This document shows positions 18,207 to 27,767 of a DNA stretch of 64,000 nucleotides, piece by piece. Source of the DNA: Pelagihabitans sp963760375. GTDB lineage: Bacteria > Bacteroidota > Bacteroidia > Flavobacteriales > Flavobacteriaceae. A model generated the notes under the pieces. The model saw only the letters and a list, made by a program, of their open reading frames with translations. It had not been told where the DNA came from and did not search any database. The translations under genes were made by a program, and so were the position numbers. Each line of letters opens with the position of its first letter. Position 1 is the stretch's first letter. Location: NCBI GenBank assembly GCA_963760375.1, contig CAVXCS010000005.1, forward strand, positions 682,001-746,000, written 5' to 3'.

Positions 18207-19928
18207 ATGCAAATAAAGGAATCTTCAGATGTTTATGATGTAATTATTGTCGGTTCGGGAGCCGGTGGCGGCATGGCCACCAAGCAGTTGGCCGATGCCG
18301 GGCTCAAGGTCGCCGTTGTCGAGGCAGGGCCCTATTTCGACCCTGCCGATCCAAAAACCATGACGCAGTTGAAATGGCCCTATGAATCGCCCCGAAGAGG
18401 AGCCAGTACCGATCGGGTATTTGGAGAATGGGACATGGCCTATGGAGGCTGGGAGATCGAAGGGGAACCCTATACCCACGAAGAAGGAACCAAATTCGAT
18501 TGGTACCGCTCCCATATGTTGGGCGGTCGAACCAACCATTGGGGCCGTATTTCACTTCGATTTGGCCCGCAGGATTTTAAAGGAAAGGACAAGGACGGTT
18601 TGGGCGACAATTGGCCCATAAGTTATGATGATGTAAAGCCCTATTACGATAAGGTCGATAAATTGATCGGGGTTTTCGGTACAAATGAAGGCCGCCCCAA
18701 TGATCCGGACGGTTTTTTCTTGCCCCCGCCAAAACCGAGGTTACACGAACTTTTCTATATCCAAGGCGCAAAGAAAACGGGTATTCCCGTGATTCCGAGC
18801 CGAATGTCGATGCTCACCAAAAAAATCAACAACGATCGTGGGGTCTGTTTTTATTGTGGCCAATGCGGCCGTTCCTGTTCGGTCTATGCCGATTTTTCGG
18901 CAGGAAGCTGTTTGATTTTCCCGGCACAGAAGAATGGCGGTCAGGTGAAGATCTTCGTGAATTCAGTGGTCCGTGAGGTGACCACCGACGAGGAAGGCAA
19001 GGCGACCGGCGTCTCCTATATCAGCAAGGACGACCGTAAAGAATACAAATTAAAGGCTAAGGTGGTGGTATTGGCGGCGTCGGCCTGTAGTTCGGCACGG
19101 ATCCTCTTGAATTCAAAGAGCAAGCAGCACCCCAATGGTTTGGGCAACAGCAGTGATGTGGTGGGCAAGTACCTCCACGATTCCACCGGAAGCAGTCGGG
19201 CTGGATTCATTCCTGGCCTCATGAACAGGGATATTTCCTATAACGAAGACGGTGTCGGCGGTATGCATGTGTACACCCCCTGGTGGGGCGATAATACCAA
19301 GTTGGACTTCCCCCGTGGCTATCACATCGAGGTTTGGGGCGGTATCGGTATGCCGAACTATGGTTTTGGATTCAATCCGAACGAGTTCAACAAATTTTTT
19401 GGACTGGGCGTCGGGGGTTACGGGGAAGGCCTGAGGAACGATGTCAAAAAATACTACGGCTCGGTCATTGGATTTGGGGGCAGGGGAGAACCTGTTGCAC
19501 GAAAGGACAATTATTGTGAGATCGACCCGACTACGGTAGATCAATTTGGCATCCCCGTTTTGAAATTCAACTACAAATGGTCCGATTATGAGAAAAAACA
19601 GGCCAGGCATATGCAACAGACCTTTGAGGAACTGATCCATAATATGGGAGGCGAACCCTTGGGCGACACGCCGACCAAAGAGGAAGATTATGGTTTGATA
19701 GCCCCTGGTCGGATCATCCACGAAGTGGGGACCACCAGAATGGGCGATGATCCCAAAACCTCGGTTACCAATAAGTACCAGCAATTACACGACGCAAAGA
19801 ATGTATTCATCGTCGATGCCGGTCCTTTTGTTTCCCAAGGAGACAAAAACTGTACCTGGACCATCTTGGCCCTGTCTTGGAGGGCTTCCGACTATATTAT
19901 CGAACAATTGAAACAACAAAATATCTAA
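18207..19928 (+). CDS. GMC oxidoreductase, FAD-dependent sugar dehydrogenase-like, with Fe-S type Cys motif
   Basis: A 573-residue FAD enzyme: IIVGSGAGGGMATKQLADAG binds ADP, MLGGRTNHWGRISLRF is the family block near FAD, and HEVGTTRMG plus VSQGDKNCTWTILAL form the C-terminal active-site region. Cysteines at 214, 217, 220, 224 and 235 give C-x2-C-x2-C-x3-C, suited to an Fe-S cluster. Catalytic subunits of bacterial FAD glucose dehydrogenases (Burkholderia cepacia type) carry a 3Fe-4S cluster in this part. The next gene, 3 bases on, is the matching small subunit. Likely oxidises a sugar or glycoside, perhaps at C3, and feeds the respiratory chain. No cytochrome c subunit is adjacent. Confidence 0.85.
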   Translation: MQIKESSDVYDVIIVGSGAGGGMATKQLADAGLKVAVVEAGPYFDPADPKTMTQLKWPYESPRRGASTDRVFGEWDMAYGGWEIEGEPYTHEEGTKFDWYRSHMLGGRTNHWGRISLRFGPQDFKGKDKDGLGDNWPISYDDVKPYYDKVDKLIGVFGTNEGRPNDPDGFFLPPPKPRLHELFYIQGAKKTGIPVIPSRMSMLTKKINNDRGVCFYCGQCGRSCSVYADFSAGSCLIFPAQKNGGQVKIFVNSVVREVTTDEEGKATGVSYISKDDRKEYKLKAKVVVLAASACSSARILLNSKSKQHPNGLGNSSDVVGKYLHDSTGSSRAGFIPGLMNRDISYNEDGVGGMHVYTPWWGDNTKLDFPRGYHIEVWGGIGMPNYGFGFNPNEFNKFFGLGVGGYGEGLRNDVKKYYGSVIGFGGRGEPVARKDNYCEIDPTTVDQFGIPVLKFNYKWSDYEKKQARHMQQTFEELIHNMGGEPLGDTPTKEEDYGLIAPGRIIHEVGTTRMGDDPKTSVTNKYQQLHDAKNVFIVDAGPFVSQGDKNCTWTILALSWRASDYIIEQLKQQNI

Positions 19929-19931
19929 AAG

Positions 19932-20651
19932 ATGGATAGAAGAAAAAGTATACAAACAATGATTCTGGGCGCTGGAGCTGGCGCTGCCGGCCTAGCGCTT
20001 CACGGCTGCAAGACGGATGGGTCCCAGACAGAGGAAGCCATTGCCAAATCGACCGAGAAATATTTCGGCCGAACCCCGGAAGAATTGAAACGCTTGGAAA
20101 AATTGAATGCGGAACAATTGTTCAATGCACATGAATTGGACACCATTGCGGCATTGAGCACGGTGATTCTCCCCCCAAAGGAGCCCCACGGCGGTCCTAT
20201 AGAAGCGGGTGTTCCCGAATTCGTGGAATTTATGGGCAAAGATGTCCCTGAATTGCAGACTACTTTACTGGGTGGGTTGATGTGGCTCGACCACAAGAGC
20301 AATACCGAGTATGGCACGGAATTCAAATCGGCTACACTGGAACAGCAAAAAGCCATTTTAGATCCTATCGCCTTCCACGATATGGAGGTACCATTGGATC
20401 AGCAGGCCTTGGAAATCCAGTTCTTTTACCTCATGAGGGGCCTTACGGTAACGGGTTACTATACCTCAAAAGTAGGTATTGAAGATTTGGGATATAAGGG
20501 CAACCAACCCAATGTTTGGGACGGGGTACCGGAGGATGTGCTGGCCAAGCACGGCATGGCATACGATCCCGAATGGATCGCCAAGTGTGTCGATCAGAGC
20601 CAAAGGGGCGTGCTTGCAGAATGGGATGAAAACGGAAAACTGTTGACATAG
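19932..20651 (+). CDS. Gluconate 2-dehydrogenase subunit 3-like small subunit
   Basis: A 239-residue gamma-type subunit of membrane-associated FAD sugar dehydrogenases. It begins MDRRKSIQTMILGAGAGA, a Tat-like twin-arginine signal, with a Cys (LHGCKTDG) that could be lipidated. The conserved TIAALSTVILPP and IEAGVPEFVEFM segments are typical. In the family this subunit helps export and maturation of the GMC subunit, carried through Tat by hitch-hiking. It starts 3 bases after the GMC stop, so the two are translated together. Confidence 0.84.
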   Translation: MDRRKSIQTMILGAGAGAAGLALHGCKTDGSQTEEAIAKSTEKYFGRTPEELKRLEKLNAEQLFNAHELDTIAALSTVILPPKEPHGGPIEAGVPEFVEFMGKDVPELQTTLLGGLMWLDHKSNTEYGTEFKSATLEQQKAILDPIAFHDMEVPLDQQALEIQFFYLMRGLTVTGYYTSKVGIEDLGYKGNQPNVWDGVPEDVLAKHGMAYDPEWIAKCVDQSQRGVLAEWDENGKLLT

Positions 20652-20732
20652 CAAGAAACCGTGCATTGGTTTACGTTCGGAATCTTAAAAAGCCACCAAC
20701 ACCACTACATTATAATCAAACAAAACAACACA

Positions 20733-21554
20733 ATGAAAACTTTGAAATTAACAGCATTATCGGTAATCATGGCCATGGGGATGTCATTGAATGCCCAGGA
20801 AATAGGCATACAGCTCTATAGCCTTAGAAACCAGTTCAAGACCGACGTCATGGGAAGTTTGGACATTATCCAGTCATGGGGCATTACCAAACTCGAAGGG
20901 GGCGGAACCTATGGTCTATCGACTGAAGATTTCAAAAAAGCCCTTGCCGATCGCAATCTGGAGGTGGTCAGTGTCGGGGCCGATTACAACGACTTGAAGA
21001 AAGATATCGACAAGGTCATCGACAATGCCAAGACCTTTGGCGCAAAGTATGTGATGGTGGCTTGGATACCCCACGATGGCAATACTTTTTCGATCAAGGA
21101 AACCAAGGAAGCCACCGATCTATTTAACAGTGCAGGGGAACGATTGGCAAAAGAAGGCCTGAAACTGGCCTATCATGCGCATGGTTATGAGTGGCGCCCT
21201 TATGAAGACGGTACCTTGTTCGACTACATGGCAAAAAATGCAAAGCATTTCGGTTTTGAAATGGATGTTTACTGGGTACAGCATTCCGGAGCAGATCCCT
21301 TAAAGGTCTTGAACACCTATCCCGATAAATTTATTCTGATGCACCTGAAAGATATGGCGCAAAGTGTGTCCTACAACGACACCGGTCATGAGGATGTTGA
21401 AACCAATGTGGTTTTAGGCACGGGCAAAGTGGATATCGCCGGGTTGGTGAAACGCGGCAAGGAATTGGGCATCGAATATATGTTCATCGAAGATGAGTCC
21501 TCCAACGTATTGGAACAGGTGCCTCAGAGTTTGGCTTTTCTGAAAGGGATCTGA
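20733..21554 (+). CDS. Secreted sugar phosphate isomerase/epimerase-like TIM barrel
   Basis: A 273-residue xylose-isomerase-like TIM barrel with a signal peptide (MKTLKLTALSVIMAMGMSLNAQ). Metal-site candidates are the Glu of WGITKLEGGG, the His of LAYHAHGYEW, the Glu/Asp of GFEMDVYWV, the His of FILMHLKDM and the Glu of MFIEDES. It follows the GMC/small-subunit pair by 81 bases. Exported members of this family near GMC dehydrogenases have been linked to handling 3-keto sugars. ATG 20733 is chosen because the signal peptide starts there. Confidence 0.84.
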   Translation: MKTLKLTALSVIMAMGMSLNAQEIGIQLYSLRNQFKTDVMGSLDIIQSWGITKLEGGGTYGLSTEDFKKALADRNLEVVSVGADYNDLKKDIDKVIDNAKTFGAKYVMVAWIPHDGNTFSIKETKEATDLFNSAGERLAKEGLKLAYHAHGYEWRPYEDGTLFDYMAKNAKHFGFEMDVYWVQHSGADPLKVLNTYPDKFILMHLKDMAQSVSYNDTGHEDVETNVVLGTGKVDIAGLVKRGKELGIEYMFIEDESSNVLEQVPQSLAFLKGI

Positions 21555-21627
21555 TTTTCCGTGCTGCCATAATGGGGAGACCGGTTTCGAGGTTCGAAGG
21601 GCCTGTTGGAAATGGAATGCACTGCCT

Positions 21628-23265
21628 ATGAAAACACTCAAGACATTTATTTGTGGGGTTTCCATCATTGTTTTCCCGATCGGGTGTGCTCCGGACAAAG
21701 CTGCCGGCACGGAGCATGAGGCTACGGACCAGCATCCCAATATCATCTGGTTGGTCGCCGAAGATCAATCGCCCGATTTTTTTCCCATGTATGGCGATAG
21801 CACCATTGCTTTGCCCCACTTGGAAGCCCTTGCCCAGGAAGGTGTCACCTTTATGAATGCTTATTCTCCCGTGCCGGTTTGTGCCCCTGCCCGCAGTGCG
21901 ATCATTACCGGAATGTACCCAACCACCCTGGGAACCCACAATATGCGCACCTATAACGCGTATGACAAGGATAATCAACCCACCATTGGGATTCCCAGTT
22001 ACTCGCCCATCGTGCCCCAAGGCGTGAAAATGTTCACGGAATACTTGAGACGTAAAGGTTATTATTGTTCGAACGGCCCGAAGGAAGACTATAATTTCAA
22101 AAAACTCGAATCGGCCTGGGACGAAAGTGGCAAAGAAGCCCACTGGCGCAAAAGGGCAAAAGACCAACCCTTTTTTTCGGTTTTCAATTTCGGCGTCTGT
22201 CACGAATCACAGGTTTGGGCCAGGGGCAAGGATTCCCTTTTTGTCGACCCGGAAAAGGTGCCCGTGCCCCCTTATTTTCCCGATAATGCGGTAATTCGCC
22301 ACGATTTGGCCGTGAACTACAGCAACCTCAAACGTTTGGACGACCAAGTAGGGACCATCTTGAATCAGCTGAAGGAAGACGGACTCTATGACAACAGCAT
22401 TATTTTCTTCTACGGCGATCACGGAGGCCCTTTCCCGAGGCACAAAAGGGCGCTTTATGAAACGGGGACCAAGGTGCCCATGATCATCAAATTCCCGAAA
22501 AATGCCAAGGCCGGCAGCAGGGACGACCGTTTCTTCAGCTTTATCGATCTGGCACCTACGGTGCTTTCCCTTGCCGGGATCGAGCCACCCAAGGTAATGC
22601 AGGGAAGAGCGCAGTTCGGCCTCTTTGAAACTGCGGAAAAGGCAAAATATACCTTTCATTCCTCAGACCGTTTCGATGAACGCTACGATCGGCTCCGTTC
22701 GGTACGTTCGCGGCAATTTAAATACATTAAAAATTTTAATCCCGAAATCAGCAATGCGATGCCGGTGGCCTATCGGGAGCAAATGCCCATGATGCAAAAT
22801 CTTCGGCTGCTCCATAACCAAGGGAAATTGGATTCGGCGCAGTCCTTATGGTTTCGAACCCCTAAGCCCAATGAAGAATTGTATGATTTGTGGAACGATC
22901 CCCATGAACTCCAAAATTTGGCAGGGAACATCGAATTGCAGGATACGTTGCGCCATTTAAGATCGGTGCTCACCGATTGGATCATTCAAACCAAAGATCT
23001 TGGGGAATATCCCGAAAAGGAATTGATCGCCGAATGGTTGCCAAACGGTGACCCATTGCAATTGCCCGCTTTGGAAATGGAAGCCAGGGACACAGGAATC
23101 CAACTGTTTTCCAGGAAGTCGGATGCCACAATAATTTGGAAACAGCCTCAAGAATCTACATGGCATATTTATACCGAACCCTTGCCCAAATCGATTTCAT
23201 TTGTTGCAAAAGCAGAACGCATAGGCTATATCGATAGTCCTGTTCTAGAATATGAACAAGAGTAA
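21628..23265 (+). CDS. Sulfatase (S1 family), lipoprotein
   Basis: A 545-residue arylsulfatase-superfamily enzyme that removes sulfate esters from glycans. The signal has a lipobox (IVFPIGCAPDK). Metal ligands are in IIWLVAEDQSPDF (a slightly degenerate form of the usual DD pair). The formylglycine site is VCAPARSAIITG (C-x-P-x-R, Cys type). The later metal/His site is FYGDHGGPFPRHKRALYE. The overall layout is close to the heparan N-sulfatase-like branch. The Cys must be converted to formylglycine, for which a candidate enzyme is encoded at 62118. Same strand as the GMC set and the flavoenzyme after it. Confidence 0.87.
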   Translation: MKTLKTFICGVSIIVFPIGCAPDKAAGTEHEATDQHPNIIWLVAEDQSPDFFPMYGDSTIALPHLEALAQEGVTFMNAYSPVPVCAPARSAIITGMYPTTLGTHNMRTYNAYDKDNQPTIGIPSYSPIVPQGVKMFTEYLRRKGYYCSNGPKEDYNFKKLESAWDESGKEAHWRKRAKDQPFFSVFNFGVCHESQVWARGKDSLFVDPEKVPVPPYFPDNAVIRHDLAVNYSNLKRLDDQVGTILNQLKEDGLYDNSIIFFYGDHGGPFPRHKRALYETGTKVPMIIKFPKNAKAGSRDDRFFSFIDLAPTVLSLAGIEPPKVMQGRAQFGLFETAEKAKYTFHSSDRFDERYDRLRSVRSRQFKYIKNFNPEISNAMPVAYREQMPMMQNLRLLHNQGKLDSAQSLWFRTPKPNEELYDLWNDPHELQNLAGNIELQDTLRHLRSVLTDWIIQTKDLGEYPEKELIAEWLPNGDPLQLPALEMEARDTGIQLFSRKSDATIIWKQPQESTWHIYTEPLPKSISFVAKAERIGYIDSPVLEYEQE

Positions 23266-23325
23266 CCTTCGCGCTTCCTGGATGCCGTACCGCACACTAC
23301 CAATAGGCCGCTTAAACCCTGAAAA

Positions 23326-24591
23326 ATGACAAAGAAAAAATCGATTGCCATCTGCGGGGCAGGTATAGCCGGGGTTGCCACGGCCTATTATCTTTTGCAA
23401 AAAAGCAAAGACCTTGAAGTATTACTGATCGACAAAAACCAACCCCTGGGTTTCACCACGAGCAAATCGGGGGAAAATTTTAGGGATTACTGGCCACAAC
23501 CTTTTATGCAGCGTTTTGTGGGACACAGCATCGATCTGATGCAAGCGTTGCGGAAAACCCATGGCACTGCAAGTTTTGAGATGGTGTTCTCTGGCTATGA
23601 TTTTATCAGCCATCATAGGGAAACCCCTATTTTCGGAAGTACGGATGAAAGTAGTTCCGATGTGAACATGAAGGTGATAACCGATCCGCTGACCCTAAGA
23701 AATCGGTACCCCTACCTCGACCGAACGATCCAAAAAGTAGTCACCATAACCAAGGCCGGTAGACTCGACGTTTATGCCCTGGGAAATCTATTGCTGCGCG
23801 AATCCAAATTAAAGGGCATGCGATTTCATCAAGGCGAAATCATGGCCGTGGAGCAGAAGTCCTCCGGATTTGAAATCATGCTCGATTCACAGGGCGTTCT
23901 GGAGGTTGATCAACTGGTGTTGGCCGCAGGTCCCTTTTTGAACCGCTTGGCCGCTATGGTCGGCCTAAAGTTTCCGATCATCAATACCCTGCAGCATAAA
24001 TTTATCATCCCAGATCCCAAAAAGATCATTCCCCCCGATATGCCCTTCACGATCTATGCGGATGCACAAACTTTGGATTGGTCCGCTGAGGAGGCCCAAT
24101 TTTTTGAATCGGAAGAAAAGTACCATTGGATGTTGCAGCGCTTCCCGGCAGGCCTGCATATCAAACCCGATTCCGGAGGCATAAAAATGGGGTGGGCAAT
24201 CCAACGCGGCGATGAAATACCTTCTTGGGAAACTACCAAACTCGAATTTTTCCCCCAGGTGGTTTTAAAGGGAGCCAGCAGGTTTATCCCGGCCCTGCGG
24301 GAATACGAAGCGCAAATTCCTTCACCTTTGATCACTTATTCCGGTTACTATACCAGGACCAAAGAAAATCTGCCCTTGATCGGACCGACCGAAAAACAGG
24401 GGGTTTTTGTGGTCGGTGCCCTTGCCGGTTATGGTACCATGTCGGGCTGTGCCGCCGGAGAATTGTGCGCAGGGCATATTTTGGGGGAAAGCCTCCTTCC
24501 GGATTATGCGGCTTATTTTGTACCCCAAAGATATGCCGACCCAGAGATCATGAAGGAGATCGAATCTACTGATGGCGACGGCCAATTATAG
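23326..24591 (+). CDS. FAD-dependent amino-acid-oxidase-like enzyme (DAO family)
   Basis: A 421-residue flavoenzyme of the glycine/D-amino acid oxidase (DadA-like) family. The N-terminal dinucleotide site is IAICGAGIAGVATAYYLL, and the C-terminal FAD contact is NLPLIGPTEKQGVFVVGALAGYGTM. There is no signal peptide, so it is cytoplasmic. It starts 60 bases after the sulfatase and may be co-transcribed. Substrate unknown; sarcosine, D-amino acids or similar amines are family precedents. It converges on the next sulfatase gene. Confidence 0.8.
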   Translation: MTKKKSIAICGAGIAGVATAYYLLQKSKDLEVLLIDKNQPLGFTTSKSGENFRDYWPQPFMQRFVGHSIDLMQALRKTHGTASFEMVFSGYDFISHHRETPIFGSTDESSSDVNMKVITDPLTLRNRYPYLDRTIQKVVTITKAGRLDVYALGNLLLRESKLKGMRFHQGEIMAVEQKSSGFEIMLDSQGVLEVDQLVLAAGPFLNRLAAMVGLKFPIINTLQHKFIIPDPKKIIPPDMPFTIYADAQTLDWSAEEAQFFESEEKYHWMLQRFPAGLHIKPDSGGIKMGWAIQRGDEIPSWETTKLEFFPQVVLKGASRFIPALREYEAQIPSPLITYSGYYTRTKENLPLIGPTEKQGVFVVGALAGYGTMSGCAAGELCAGHILGESLLPDYAAYFVPQRYADPEIMKEIESTDGDGQL

Positions 24592-24659
24592 CAACCTCAC
24601 ACGATAAATCGCAAAAAAAATTCCGAATCGAAAGTTGTTCTAAAGGCCTGGTCCAAGGG

Positions 24660-26441
24660 TCAAGCAAGTCTTTTGAACATTAAGAGCCTCACCTCCACAG
24701 CTTCCTCACCGGGTATGTTCAAGGCCTTTAGGGTTAGCATCGAACGACCTTTTTTAAGGGTGATTTTGCCCAAAGACATTGGCTTAAAATCCTTGATGTA
24801 CGATTCCATTCTCGGGTCGCGGTCGTTTTCCATGCCCTTTAATGGCGGGTCGTTGACTTCGGTGACCTTGGCGGTCAATAGATTTTGGCCATGGCTGAGG
24901 CTCAAGGTCGTCCCCACATCGGAGGGTGCGCAGGCATAATAGAGCTGCACTTCAAAGGTGCCATCGGCCAAAACGTCGACATCCCAGGTAATGTAATCCT
25001 CGGTACTGATCCAATGGGTGAAGTAGGTATCATTCGGAAAGCGATTGCTTCGGGTGATATTGCCGTTTGGTACGCCATCCCTTGCGGGCAGCTGGGTGAA
25101 TTCAAAATCGGGATCACCGAGGGTGAAGGGCCGATCATCTTTTGAGGCAGGCATCACTGCCGATAGCCAAGATGCTTTGGCCTTTTTAAGGGAATCTGTC
25201 AATTGGGGGTATTGTGCCGAGATATCGGTCGTTTGCCCATGATCGCCGATCATATCATAAAGTTTATCTTGGGCATCCAGCCGATAGTTTTGGGTACGCA
25301 CGCTGGTATTGCCGTTCCAGTGGTTGAAGATCAACCGGTCTTCCCAGGTTGTGGCGTTTTCAAATAATAGGGGAGAGAGGTCCTTGCCGTCGATAGGGTG
25401 CCGTGTTTTGGCTTCTACACCGGCCAAATGGCATAAGGTGGGCAAAATGTCGAGCGCACTGGCAATCGGCACCACTACTTTTCCTTCGGGCAAGGTATTT
25501 TTCCATTGGATGAAAAAGGGCGTCCGTACACCGCCCTCATCGGTCGACCCTTTTTTGCCGCGCATCCCCCCGTTGTAACGCCAGCCGTTGGGACCATTGT
25601 CGGATAAGTAGATCACTATGGTATTTTCTTCCAAATGCAGTTCTTTCAATCTGTTGAGTACCCTGCCCACATTGTAATCGATGTTTTCCACCATGGCCAA
25701 AGCGGCTCTGGTGAAGTTTTCATTTTCAGGCTCCGTGCCGTGATAGGTTTTCTTGAGTACTTTGTCCTTAAAGCGGTCCCAGTACATATCGGGCACCTGC
25801 ATGGGACTGTGGGGGGTATTCAAGGGAAGGTATAGGAGAAAGGGTTCATTCCGATGTTTCTTCATGAACTCCAGGCCGTGATCGGTGAGATCGTCTGCCA
25901 AATAACCCGCTCCCGTAACGATTTCGCCGTTATGTTCAAGCATTGGACTGAAATAATTGCCCCAATGTCCTGATGCGAACCCGTAAAAATCGTCAAATCC
26001 CCTGGCATTGGGATGGTATGGCGGCTGCATGCCATTGTGCCATTTGCCGTAGGCCGCGGTTTTGTATCCCGCTTTTTTTAGAATATCGGCCAAAGTGGTC
26101 TCACCCAAATTCATGCGCTCTCCGCCCGCGGAGGTTTCATACACTCCCAATCTGGGGAAATGCCTTCCCGTGAGCATTTCGGCTCGGGTAGGGGAGCAGA
26201 CCGGTTGCACAAAAAAGTTTTCGAACGATACCCCGTTCTGTGCCATGGCATCGATATTGGGCGTATTCAGGTTGGGGTTCCCGTTACTGCTCAAATCGCC
26301 CCAACCTTGGTCATCGGCCATGATCAGCACAATGTTCGGTGGTGTTTTACCGGGTTCATTTTTAGATGGAACGGCATCTTTGCATCCAATACAAAATAGC
26401 ACCAAGATGACCCATAGGTTAAGGTAAGGTTTTGGATTCAT
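24660..26441 (-). CDS. Sulfatase (S1 family), lipoprotein
   Basis: A 593-residue sulfatase. The lipoprotein signal is VILVLFCIGCKDAV. The metal site is NIVLIMADDQGWGD, the formylglycine site is PVCSPTRAEMLTGRH (C-x-P-x-R) and the second metal/His block is IVIYLSDNGPNG with RGKKGSTDEGGVRTP. The last 120 or so residues form an extra beta domain. The frame is open about 300 bases further upstream, but ATG 26441 is the real start because the signal peptide begins there. It follows the GH130-like lipoprotein gene by 37 bases on the same strand, so the two form an operon for a sulfated oligosaccharide. Confidence 0.88.
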   Translation of the reverse strand: MNPKPYLNLWVILVLFCIGCKDAVPSKNEPGKTPPNIVLIMADDQGWGDLSSNGNPNLNTPNIDAMAQNGVSFENFFVQPVCSPTRAEMLTGRHFPRLGVYETSAGGERMNLGETTLADILKKAGYKTAAYGKWHNGMQPPYHPNARGFDDFYGFASGHWGNYFSPMLEHNGEIVTGAGYLADDLTDHGLEFMKKHRNEPFLLYLPLNTPHSPMQVPDMYWDRFKDKVLKKTYHGTEPENENFTRAALAMVENIDYNVGRVLNRLKELHLEENTIVIYLSDNGPNGWRYNGGMRGKKGSTDEGGVRTPFFIQWKNTLPEGKVVVPIASALDILPTLCHLAGVEAKTRHPIDGKDLSPLLFENATTWEDRLIFNHWNGNTSVRTQNYRLDAQDKLYDMIGDHGQTTDISAQYPQLTDSLKKAKASWLSAVMPASKDDRPFTLGDPDFEFTQLPARDGVPNGNITRSNRFPNDTYFTHWISTEDYITWDVDVLADGTFEVQLYYACAPSDVGTTLSLSHGQNLLTAKVTEVNDPPLKGMENDRDPRMESYIKDFKPMSLGKITLKKGRSMLTLKALNIPGEEAVEVRLLMFKRLA

Positions 26442-26478
26442 TTTATACCGTTTCAAATCTATGGGATTAAGGACTTGA

Positions 26479-27603
26479 CTATTCCTTGACGGCAAGGCCC
26501 ACCATGGAATCGGCGGTACCGTAATACAGGAACCATTTGTTCCGGAAGTATACAAGCCCTTCAATAAAGGTGGTCCCTGCCTTATATTGACCACTAACTT
26601 CATGGGGCAGGCTCGGGCAAATAAAGGGCGTATCCAGTCGGGCCAGTAATTTGGAGGGGTCATTTTTATCGAAAAGCACCTGGCCGCCGCAATAGGTGCC
26701 CGCGGGATATTGGGTGCTGGCGCCTTCCCCTTCAAGGTTCTTTCCATTATAGAGCAAAAGAACCCCGTTTTCGGTATAGAGCGCCGGTGGTCCCGGTTCG
26801 GTCAAATGGCTATCGAACTGGCCAAGGGTAGGTTCAAAAACGTGCAAGGGCTGTCCTTCCGAATCGAGCATAGGGTCCCAATCGATCCCATTTTCGGAAG
26901 TGGCCAGGTTCACATAAAGCTCCCCCCAGTACATCAGGAATTTTCCATTGAATCTTTTGGCCTTCAGCCTACCCTCTACCAATTCGGTCACCACCGAGCC
27001 CGATTTGCTCCAGATATTCAAAAATTGCCCGTTATTGGCTTTTTGGAACACCGGCCCATGTTTGGTCCAATGTTTCAAATCAGGGGAGGTAGCGCTCGAG
27101 AGGCGGGCCACATCCTTGTTCCAGCTGGTATAAAGCATCAGGTAGTTGCCGTCGGGGGTTTCCACGACTCTGGGGTCTTCCACGCCGCCCGGATAGTCCC
27201 ATTGTTGAAATTCATCTTTTGTGGGATAGAAAACAGGCTCGGGATATTTTGTAAAATCGATTCCATTGGTGCTGTAGGCCAAGCCAATCCTTGAAGTACG
27301 GCCACCCAAGATGGCCTCCGGATTGTCCTCGGCACGAAAAAGCATAAAAACGGTATCGTTTCGTACCACCGCCGCCGGATTGAACACATCTGCCTTTTGC
27401 CATTGCACCGATGTCATGGTCATGGGATCTTGAAAAACATAGCTCGAATCGGCCTGCATGATCGGATTCTTCTCGGTTTTTTCAAATCCAAGCAACCATT
27501 TTTCAGCTATTGGGGTGCTTTTTTCGGCCGTCTTTGGTTTTTCTTCCTTACAGGATAGCAAACAAAAGACAATCAACAGGGCAGAACTTATTTTGAATTT
27601 CAT
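26479..27603 (-). CDS. GH130-like glycosidase/phosphorylase lipoprotein
   Basis: A 374-residue five-bladed-propeller protein with a lipoprotein signal (IVFCLLSCKEEK). Blocks FNPAAVVRNDTVFMLFRAED, GGVEDPRVVETPDGNYL and LYTSWN match GH130, whose members are mannoside phosphorylases or hydrolases. Some exported GH130 proteins are hydrolases because phosphate is scarce outside the cell. ATG 27603 starts the signal peptide. Paired with the sulfatase downstream. GH43/GH32-type propellers are the main alternative, but the EDPR motif favours GH130. Confidence 0.78.
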   Translation of the reverse strand: MKFKISSALLIVFCLLSCKEEKPKTAEKSTPIAEKWLLGFEKTEKNPIMQADSSYVFQDPMTMTSVQWQKADVFNPAAVVRNDTVFMLFRAEDNPEAILGGRTSRIGLAYSTNGIDFTKYPEPVFYPTKDEFQQWDYPGGVEDPRVVETPDGNYLMLYTSWNKDVARLSSATSPDLKHWTKHGPVFQKANNGQFLNIWSKSGSVVTELVEGRLKAKRFNGKFLMYWGELYVNLATSENGIDWDPMLDSEGQPLHVFEPTLGQFDSHLTEPGPPALYTENGVLLLYNGKNLEGEGASTQYPAGTYCGGQVLFDKNDPSKLLARLDTPFICPSLPHEVSGQYKAGTTFIEGLVYFRNKWFLYYGTADSMVGLAVKE

Positions 27604-27767
27604 CGGGTTTGGTTTTGGCAATGCCGACATAGGCACGCATACCGTTAAATGTCAACAAATAATTGCATAATCACCACCAAAATGCAAAAAAATGTGATCT
27701 TAGGGTTCAAAATATTCGGTTTTAAGCCATAAAAAATAGTGCTATCTTGAACTGCACAATTGAGCCT

